Positions 8,550 through 13,546 of a DNA stretch of 17,201 nucleotides are shown here, in pieces. The stretch covers positions 1 to 17,201 of the forward strand of contig NZ_JBJYKD010000042.1 in the NCBI RefSeq assembly GCF_049310025.1. Direction: 5' to 3'. The position numbers and the translations under genes were made by a program. Below the pieces are notes generated by a model. It saw nothing but the letters and a program-made list of their open reading frames with translations, was not told where the DNA came from and did not search any database. The DNA comes from JBJYKD01 sp049310025. GTDB lineage: Bacteria > Bacillota > Thermosediminibacteria > Thermosediminibacterales > Tepidanaerobacteraceae. Numbering within the stretch: position 1 is the first letter of the stretch; every line of letters begins with the position of its first letter.

Positions 8550-8580
8550 TGAAAGCCGCAAAAAATTCCTGCGGCTTTCA
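8550..8580 (-). terminator. Terminator after superoxide dismutase
   Basis: A perfect 11-bp inverted repeat (8550-8560 with 8570-8580, arm TGAAAGCCGCA) has a 9-base loop. On the minus strand it is followed by an interrupted T-rich tail, read toward lower coordinates. It lies about 90 bases past the dismutase stop codon and just upstream of the EndoQ-helicase promoter. It therefore insulates two same-strand genes. Confidence 0.6.
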
Positions 8581-8672
8581 ATATGGAAATAGTATATATG
8601 ATTTATGATTTAAGTGACCGACAACCCGCTTATATGATGAGATTTACCACGCACTGTTTCTGCGTTACAATT

Positions 8673-9302
8673 TTACTGACCGCCATACAGGTATTTTTGG
8701 GCCAGTTCCTCCCATCTTTTTTCAGCCGCCGACCAGTCGATATTCTGCATGAACGCCATGATGTATTCCGCCTTTTTAGTGCCGTAATCGATAAAATAAG
8801 CATGTTCATAAACATCCAGGACCAGTATGGTGGCAGTATCGGCTACAAGGCCATGATCATGGGCATCCAGAAGGTAGTTGTGCAGCCGCCCATCCCTGGG
8901 GTCAAAGGCGAGAATGGCCCAACCCCTGGCGGCCATACCTGCTGCGATGAAATCCTGCCGCCAGCTGTGGGTGGAGCCAAAATCTTCTTCCAGCCGGTAT
9001 AACAAATTCCCGCGGGGCAGTCCGCCGGTGCCTCCGAGGTTTTCAAAGTACAGTTCGTGAAGTATAACGCCGTCCATCGCGTAGGTTTCACCCTTCTTCA
9101 ATCCCCTGTACTCGCTGTAAGTGGCATTGGCTTCCTGGCGATTGGCGAACTGCAGCTTTTCCCGGATTTCATTTATCTTATTTACGTAACCTTTATACAA
9201 CACGTTGAAATGTTCCAAAATCTGCCGCTCCGAAAAGCCGGGCATGGAAAGCAGCCTGCGGTTGAACGGAATTGGGGTTATGGTCCTGCTTATAGTGGAC
9301 AT
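8673..9302 (-). CDS. sod: Fe/Mn-family superoxide dismutase
   Basis: This cytoplasmic enzyme converts superoxide to oxygen and hydrogen peroxide. The 209 residues match the family length. Metal ligands are visible as His31, His82 (in HELYFENLGG), Asp163 and His167 (in LDVYEHAYF); the gateway Tyr is Tyr39. The C-terminal WSAAEKRW is also typical. Two second-shell sites differ from the E. coli MnSOD pattern: the usual His30 position is Leu35, and the Gln146 position is His148, as in archaeal-type enzymes. Metal use therefore cannot be assigned from sequence. The start is supported by GGGAGG 9 bases before the ATG. It is transcribed divergently from the RmlD-like gene. A decayed copy of its 3' end lies at 13266-13437. 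The likely role is oxygen tolerance of an anaerobe. Confidence 0.93.
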   Translation of the reverse strand: MSTISRTITPIPFNRRLLSMPGFSERQILEHFNVLYKGYVNKINEIREKLQFANRQEANATYSEYRGLKKGETYAMDGVILHELYFENLGGTGGLPRGNLLYRLEEDFGSTHSWRQDFIAAGMAARGWAILAFDPRDGRLHNYLLDAHDHGLVADTATILVLDVYEHAYFIDYGTKKAEYIMAFMQNIDWSAAEKRWEELAQKYLYGGQ

Positions 9303-9382
9303 GTCCTTAAACCTCCCGAAAAATTATTATCGATTATTGATAAAGTCCGGATAATACATTGTATTCTGATTTTAAAAAAATG

Positions 9383-9411
9383 CTGAAAAAAATGCTCCGC
9401 TCTGGTATAAT
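9383..9411 (+). promoter_or_regulatory. Extended -10 promoter of the RmlD-like gene
   Basis: CTGAAA (9383-9388) and TATAAT (9406-9411) are separated by exactly 17 bases, with a TG two bases before the -10. The same elements with the same spacing recur at 13455-13483 in front of the beta-CASP gene. That conservation inside an otherwise decayed duplication supports function. A GGGAGG ribosome site at 9458-9463 follows. Confidence 0.7.
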
Positions 9412-9471
9412 TTATTAAAGCCCCGCCAGAAATCGGTGAGGTTTTTATAACCTGCAAGGGAGGTGCGGATT

Positions 9472-10335
9472 ATGAGGATAGTCGTAACCGGCGCTTCGGG
9501 GCTTCTGGGCCAGGCAGTTTGGGAAGCCCTGAAAAAGGTTCATGAAGTCAAAGCTCTTAAAGGGAGGGCCGATGGGGATATTACAAATCCCGGGGATGTA
9601 ATTCAAAAAATCACCGATTTTAATCCGGAAGTGGTGGTCCATTGCGCGGCCATAAAGGACCCGGACACCGCGGAGAGAGATCCCCGGGCGGCATATCTGG
9701 TGAACTGTATGGGTACCAGAAATGTGGCTCTGGCGGCTCAAAAGACGGGGGCCAAGATGGTCTACATATCCACCGATTCGGTTTTTGACGGTGAAAAAAG
9801 AGCGCCCTATTACGAATACGAAAGGCCCAACCCCATAAATGTGTACGGCCAGACAAAGCTGATGGGTGAGACTATAACCGCCAGTCTGGTTCAAAAGTAC
9901 TTTATCGTGCGCCCACCCCTTTTGTTCGGCAGAGGCGGCAACCCCGAAAACAATATTATTCTTAAAACCGTCAGCAAAATAAAGAAAGGTGAAACCGTAA
10001 TAGCCGGAGCCGACCAATACGGTCAGCCCACCTATGCTGATATGGTGGCCGGTGTGATTTCAAAACTCATTGAAACCGAATACTATGGCGTCTATCATGT
10101 ATCCAATTCCGGCACCGCCTCCAGGTACGATTTTTACAGGGCTGTTTTAAAAGAGCTGGGCCTTGACGATTCAAAGTTAATCCCGATGTCGGATGTAAAC
10201 ATGGGACGCCCTGCCAGGCGGCAGCGCTACATCGCCATGCACAACCTCGCCCTGGAAGCGACCCTGGGCATAAAACTCCCGCCCTGGGAAGAAGCTCTTA
10301 AGATTTGCCTTGAACAAATGAAAAATGTCTTGTGA
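9472..10335 (+). CDS. RmlD-like NAD(P)-dependent SDR reductase (dTDP-4-dehydrorhamnose reductase family)
   Basis: This is an extended short-chain dehydrogenase of 287 residues. The Rossmann motif TGASGLLG is at residues 6-13. VVHCAA (55-60) and STDSVFDG (100-107) match the RmlD pattern, and the catalytic pair is Tyr125/Lys129 in YGQTK. RPPLLFG (147-153) and the late RP-rich stretch (RPARR, 246-250) are also family-like. The family reduces dTDP-4-keto-rhamnose to dTDP-L-rhamnose, but no rmlA, rmlB or rmlC is nearby. Members outside rhamnose operons have other or unknown substrates, for example SAM-synthetase MAT2B-like proteins. The ATG at 9472 is chosen because GGGAGG (9458-9463) is 8 bases upstream; an in-frame GTG at 9463 overlaps that ribosome site. 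It appears monocistronic, divergent from the dismutase, with a small hairpin 70 bases past its stop codon. Confidence 0.85.
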   Translation: MRIVVTGASGLLGQAVWEALKKVHEVKALKGRADGDITNPGDVIQKITDFNPEVVVHCAAIKDPDTAERDPRAAYLVNCMGTRNVALAAQKTGAKMVYISTDSVFDGEKRAPYYEYERPNPINVYGQTKLMGETITASLVQKYFIVRPPLLFGRGGNPENNIILKTVSKIKKGETVIAGADQYGQPTYADMVAGVISKLIETEYYGVYHVSNSGTASRYDFYRAVLKELGLDDSKLIPMSDVNMGRPARRQRYIAMHNLALEATLGIKLPPWEEALKICLEQMKNVL

Positions 10336-10407
10336 GACAAAATGTGATTTGGAAAAACTTGAAATTATAAAAATAAGATTAAAAAAATTTCGGTGCAACT
10401 TTCTATT

Positions 10408-10430
10408 GGCGGGTAAAATGCCCGCCTTTG
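10408..10430 (+). terminator. Short hairpin, possible terminator of the RmlD-like gene
   Basis: GGCGGG (10408-10413) pairs with CCCGCC (10421-10426) across a 7-base loop, followed by only TTTG. The GC-rich stem suits a terminator but the T-run is weak. Confidence 0.45.
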
Positions 10431-10783
10431 TCGTTGCGTATCCCGGCCCATGCATTTTTATACCTGCTGGGGCACGCTGAAAAGAATCACTATTTGAGAC
10501 TGAACCAGCATCTGACTCACACGAGATATAATATAGCTTTCAACAAAATATTGCTCCATACAGCCTGTAATTTGTTTCATAAAAAAGATCTTGACTAAAC
10601 TCTTGGAAAATAGTACTAATTTTTCCTATCTTAGAACCTCAATGATTCAGAATCATATGAAAGGTAACTTGCTTTCGTATTTTATATTTGCAAAAAAAAG
10701 GAAAAACGTAAAATATGTCAAAGATATTTATAAATGATGTCAAAAGTATAATAAAAAAGTATAATAAAAAGTGGTGGCTGAAT
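10431..10783. other. Intergenic stretch with degraded coding-like sequence
   Basis: No intact gene is seen. On the plus strand about 10466-10598 reads without a stop (…NHYLRLNQHL, then FNKILLHTACNL) and looks protein-like, faintly like the tail of a DDE transposase, but I cannot name it. Near the right end AAAGTATAATAAA occurs twice (10744-10756 and 10757-10769), giving two TATAAT boxes 13 bases apart. These could serve as alternative -10 elements for the truncated HAD gene; no convincing -35 is present. Confidence 0.3.
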
Positions 10784-11086
10784 ATGATTAAATTAATTGC
10801 CCTTGATGTGGATGGAACACTGGTCGATGCCAATAACGTCGTTTCACCGGCCAATGAGAGGGCGGTGAAGAAGGCAATTTCTCGCGGTATGAAGGTAGTC
10901 CTTGCCACCGGCAGGCATCGTGGCGGAGTGAAAAAAGTCATGGAGGTTCTGGGGCTTTGTCCCGAAACTCTGCTGATTGCAAACAATGGCGCCTTGATAT
11001 ACTCGGGAAATCAATTACTGTGGAAAGACTTTCTCACCCCGGATGACGTCGATGGTGTTATAAGAGGAGATGTGATATACAAATGA
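10784..11086 (+). pseudogene. Truncated Cof-type HAD phosphatase (N-terminal third only)
   Basis: The 100-residue reading frame starts IKLIALDVDGTLVD, the HAD motif I (nucleophile Asp8 and Asp10). Motif II follows in KVVLATGR, then LLIANNGALIY, typical of Cof/YidA-like class IIB phosphatases. Those proteins are normally about 260-290 residues. The cap domain and motifs III and IV (Lys and the acidic pair) are missing, so catalysis is not expected. The homology ends near 11055. The frame then runs into the ribosome site of the ERCC4 gene and stops within ATGA at 11083-11086, sharing bases with that gene's start. This suggests a deletion fused the HAD start to the upstream edge of the nuclease gene. 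It may now act only as a translated leader. Confidence 0.8.
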
Positions 11087-12153
11087 ATTCCCTGTGGTGG
11101 ATTCTTGAGTCGACGGATAATCAAAAGTTCCCTTACAGACTCAGCATAAAAAAGGACGATGTGACTGTCCTTTGCCTCCGGGTTCAGAACAGATGGCCGG
11201 GAGCCGGAAGCCAGATCTTTTGTTTGAAGGATTCGGAGGATTATTCAGAGCCTTTGAAAGAGATAGAGCGGGTGCCGGTGGTGTCATTAAATCGCTACGG
11301 GAAGCGCCTTTCGGTGGTGCTGGACAGGCCTACCAATAAAAGGTGCGAATTTTTGTTTTTAAAAAAGAAGTATAAGAAAAAAGATGGGGAGTATGAACAG
11401 ATATTCTGGAGGACCCAGCAGGGTTTGAAGGAAAGGAAACCGAGGGTGAGGCTTACCGCCAGAGGCGATAATCAGATCCACGTCTTGATAGATATAAATG
11501 AAAAGTACCCATGGAAGTTTAATGATTGTATCATAGAAAGAAAAGCTCTTCCGGCCGGAGATTATGCTCTTTTAAGGGATGACGGAATAATAGCTGTAGT
11601 CGAAAGGAAAACTTTCGAGAACCTAAGAAAGGATATGAGCAATATGGCCGTATTGCACCAAAAGCTTGGGGAGCTGGAGGCTTATACTCATTCTGCACTG
11701 GTGGTGGAAGCCAATTATTCGGATTTTCTAAACCCTGACAAATTGGCGGTATACACGCCTTCTTTTACTGCCAGAGCTCTGGCGGAGCTTTCCGCCCTTC
11801 ATCCCAGAACGAAGATAATCTTTGCAGGCAGCAGGAAGCTGGCCAATGAATGGACTCTCAGGTTTTTCCAGGCTATCGAATCCCATGAAAGAGATGGACT
11901 TCCCGATAAGACGGCTGAACAGGCTGCAAAGTACGAACCCTCTTCTGATTTCAGAGGCGGCATGTACTATGATATAAGAAAAAAAATCCTGGAAGAATTT
12001 CAGGAGGAGTTCACTATTTCTGACATCAGAGACATGTTTCCGGATGCAGCCGATGGGACCATAAGAAGAATTTTAAGGGACCTGAAAAAAGAGGGCCTGA
12101 TTTTATCCACAGGCAGGGGTAGGAAAAGCCGGTGGGTGAAAATCAAAACTTAG
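11083..12153 (+). CDS. ERCC4-domain (XPF-family) nuclease with C-terminal winged-helix-like region
   Basis: This is a 356-residue protein. Residues 1-125 form a basic N-terminal region that I do not recognise. The ERCC4 nuclease core follows: DINE (137-140) stands for the usual DxRE, then LPAGDYALL (156-164), then VERKTFENL (173-181) for the catalytic ERKxxxD. The last position is Asn180 rather than Asp, although Asp184 is close. The rest of the fold follows, including LVVEANYSDF (206-215). From about 295, YDIRKKILEEF and TIRRILRDLKKEGLIL look like a winged helix that could bind DNA. The family cuts branched or structured DNA. No helicase or HhH domain is attached. GAGGAG at 11064-11069 precedes the ATG by 13 bases, and the start overlaps the truncated HAD stop. 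No terminator was seen downstream. The family call is good; the DNA substrate and activity are inferred. Confidence 0.8.
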   Translation: MNSLWWILESTDNQKFPYRLSIKKDDVTVLCLRVQNRWPGAGSQIFCLKDSEDYSEPLKEIERVPVVSLNRYGKRLSVVLDRPTNKRCEFLFLKKKYKKKDGEYEQIFWRTQQGLKERKPRVRLTARGDNQIHVLIDINEKYPWKFNDCIIERKALPAGDYALLRDDGIIAVVERKTFENLRKDMSNMAVLHQKLGELEAYTHSALVVEANYSDFLNPDKLAVYTPSFTARALAELSALHPRTKIIFAGSRKLANEWTLRFFQAIESHERDGLPDKTAEQAAKYEPSSDFRGGMYYDIRKKILEEFQEEFTISDIRDMFPDAADGTIRRILRDLKKEGLILSTGRGRKSRWVKIKT

Positions 12154-12261
12154 CACTGCAGGTCGTGCCGGATGCATACTCGCCTTTCTCTGAGAACTTG
12201 CTTCGATATGAAATAAATCCGGGTTAAAGCAGTGTCTTAAAAATGCAGTTTATTTTCTATT

Positions 12262-12432
12262 AAGCAGCGGTGCGCAGCCACAGGTTGGCCCTCCAGATGG
12301 CCGACTCACCGCCGCTGAATGCGGCCCTGCCGTCTTCTGCTTTTACGTCCGTGTAGCCAAGGTTTTTACTTCTTTTACAGTTAAGGCTTCTACTCCAAAA
12401 AGGGTTGTTGCTATAAGCTCGATTTTTGACAT
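12262..12432 (-). pseudogene. N-terminal stub of a THUMP-type rRNA methyltransferase (RlmL/YpsC family)
   Basis: From the ATG at 12432 (GAGG 6 bases upstream) the minus strand reads MSKIELIATTLFGVEALTVK, then EVK. After a one-base frameshift it reads LGYTDVKAEDGRAAFSGGES and RANLWLRTA before TAA. This is the conserved start of class I SAM-dependent rRNA guanine-N2 methyltransferases with a THUMP domain (Bacillus YpsC, E. coli RlmL N-terminal half). Those proteins are about 370 residues or more; only about 57 codons remain. The frame breaks at ACCTTGG, where a C appears to be missing. The gene is dead, and the intact one is presumably elsewhere. Confidence 0.8.
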
Positions 12433-12487
12433 TCTCCACCTCTGCCGCATGGCAGTTTACAAACATTGTTGTTAGAGTGACCAAGGT

Positions 12488-12826
12488 TCAGTTCTGTGAC
12501 AAAGGTTGTACATCGATTCCAGTTTTTAGTATTTCCGATACAAAGCTTATTTTTTTCGACATTTCTTCAATTTCTTCCGGAGTATATCCCAGTATATCGG
12601 CACCTATATCATAACTCCATAACCTCTGAAGGAATTCCAACCTTTTAATAAAACTCATACCGCTAAAGTCCTGAGACACAACTAAAAAATCTACATCGCT
12701 GGAGCTCAATGCTTCGTCTCTTGCATATGAGCCAAACAGGATAACTCTGTCTATTTTAATATAATTGCTCAGCTTCTTTATATAGTCATTAATCATTATA
12801 ATTATTTCATTTTTTGTCTTAACCAT
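12488..12826 (-). CDS. MNT-family nucleotidyltransferase of a HEPN/MNT pair
   Basis: This is a small (112-residue) nucleotidyltransferase of the minimal type. The motif GSYARDEALSSSDVDFLVV (32-50) supplies the Gly-Ser and the metal-binding Asp44 and Asp46; Asp77 in ADILGY is a candidate third acid. Such proteins act as antitoxins to HEPN partners, in some systems by adding AMP to a HEPN tyrosine. The start at 12826 has AGAGGG 8 bases upstream and lies inside the end of the HEPN gene, giving a 25-base overlap and probable translational coupling. A start at residue 11 would remove the overlap but lacks a better ribosome site. All catalytic positions are present, so activity is plausible. Confidence 0.88.
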   Translation of the reverse strand: MVKTKNEIIIMINDYIKKLSNYIKIDRVILFGSYARDEALSSSDVDFLVVSQDFSGMSFIKRLEFLQRLWSYDIGADILGYTPEEIEEMSKKISFVSEILKTGIDVQPLSQN

Positions 12827-13188
12827 TCCAGCACCCTCTCGGTGTCTTTTAAAAATTCCAAAGCAATTTGTTCGTTATACATTTTATGGCTGGGTCCTCC
12901 AGCAGCATCCGGGTATCTTGAAACCATATAATGTGGATTTAATTTTAATATAATTGTTTGCATATCTTTATCGGGGCTCTGATCAATCGCTTCTAATAAC
13001 GTAATAAGGTTATGTGTCTTCGGTGGGAACTCTTTATTTAGAAAAATTATCAGTGCTTTCAACAATTTTTCTACAGCTTGGTGACACATAAAAATACAGT
13101 AATTGTATCTATTTGCTTTAAACATAGCTTTAGCGGTTTCAAGATCGTATTCGGAGCTTTCTATCCAGTCTTTAACTTCCTGGCGCAA
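12802..13188 (-). CDS. HEPN-domain protein (partner of MNT nucleotidyltransferase)
   Basis: This is a 128-residue all-helical HEPN protein. Family signs are WIESSEYDLETAKAMF (8-23), HQAVEKLLKAL (36-46), PKTHNL (56-61) and the late SRYPDAAGG (90-98). Many HEPN toxins are RNases with an RX4-6H motif; here no clear RX4-6H or RX4HXY is seen (Arg91 to His101 is Rx9H). It may therefore belong to the COG2250 type, whose RNase activity is uncertain. The start is TTG at 13188, supported by AAGGAG 9 bases upstream; the MNT gene overlaps its end. The pair reads as a toxin-antitoxin-like module, but toxicity is not shown by sequence. Pseudogene fragments on both sides suggest recent gene flux around it. 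Confidence 0.85.
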   Translation of the reverse strand: MRQEVKDWIESSEYDLETAKAMFKANRYNYCIFMCHQAVEKLLKALIIFLNKEFPPKTHNLITLLEAIDQSPDKDMQTIILKLNPHYMVSRYPDAAGGPSHKMYNEQIALEFLKDTERVLEWLRQKMK

Positions 13189-13226
13189 TCAAAACAACTC
13201 CTTCAATTAATTTGTATTCATCTTCT

Positions 13227-13232
13227 ATTATA
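13227..13232 (-). promoter_or_regulatory. Possible extended -10 element for the HEPN/MNT operon
   Basis: On the minus strand TGATATAAT gives an extended -10, with its hexamer at 13227-13232 about 40 bases before the HEPN TTG start. No convincing -35 is seen at the right distance. Confidence 0.4.
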
Positions 13233-13265
13233 TCAAATTATGGCAAAAAAGCTACGTCTTGCAAT

Positions 13266-13437
13266 TTAGCTGACTGCCATACAGGTATTTTCGGGCCAGT
13301 TCCTCCCATCTTTTTTCAGCCACTGACCGGTAGAGATTCTCATGAACGCAGTGATGTATTGCGCATTTTTTGTGCCGTAATCGATAAAGCAGGCATAGAC
13401 ATCCAGGACCGGTACGGCGGCAGTATTGGCCGCAAGG
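13266..13437 (-). pseudogene. Decayed 3' copy of superoxide dismutase
   Basis: This stretch matches the last ~178 bases of the intact dismutase gene (8673-8850) base for base with scattered changes. The minus strand still reads VLDVY, then FIDYGTKNAQYITAFM, and ends ENTCMAVS in a shifted frame. A 6-base loss removes the metal-ligand His of LDVYEHAYF, and frameshifts follow. The copy stops abruptly at 13437, where the sequence jumps to the dismutase divergent promoter region. The bases between (8851 to about 9367 of the original, roughly 517 bases) are missing. Weak similarity continues a few bases left of 13266. Confidence 0.9.
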
Positions 13438-13454
13438 TGCGATTTAAAAAAGTG

Positions 13455-13483
13455 CTGAAAAAAACATTTTCCTCTGGTATAAT
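13455..13483 (+). promoter_or_regulatory. Duplicated extended -10 promoter driving the beta-CASP gene
   Basis: CTGAAA (13455-13460) and TATAAT (13478-13483) are 17 bases apart with a TG before the -10. They are identical in boxes and spacing to 9383-9411. The surrounding sequence is clearly a copy of the dismutase/RmlD-like intergenic region. The boxes are intact while the linked dismutase copy is ruined, which suggests selection on the promoter. Confidence 0.7.
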
Positions 13484-13546
13484 TTATTAGAATCTTATAA
13501 AAAACTGGTTGAAAGTTTAAAAACTTCTGCTCGGGGAGGTGCGGAT

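Noticed and set aside
9324..9343. TTATC-N7-GATAA motif near the dismutase start as a Fur or PerR operator
   Set aside because: Only 5-bp arms, AT-rich context and no clear match to either consensus.
9420..9447. Imperfect hairpin followed by T5 in the RmlD-like leader, a possible attenuator
   Set aside because: The stem has a mismatch and a G-T pair, and it is not preserved in the duplicated leader at 13484-13533.
12260..12484. 74-residue minus-strand open frame as a hypothetical gene, at first read as a TnpB-like tail
   Set aside because: Joining two frames shows it is the shifted start of an RlmL/YpsC-type gene; the long frame is an artefact of the one-base loss.
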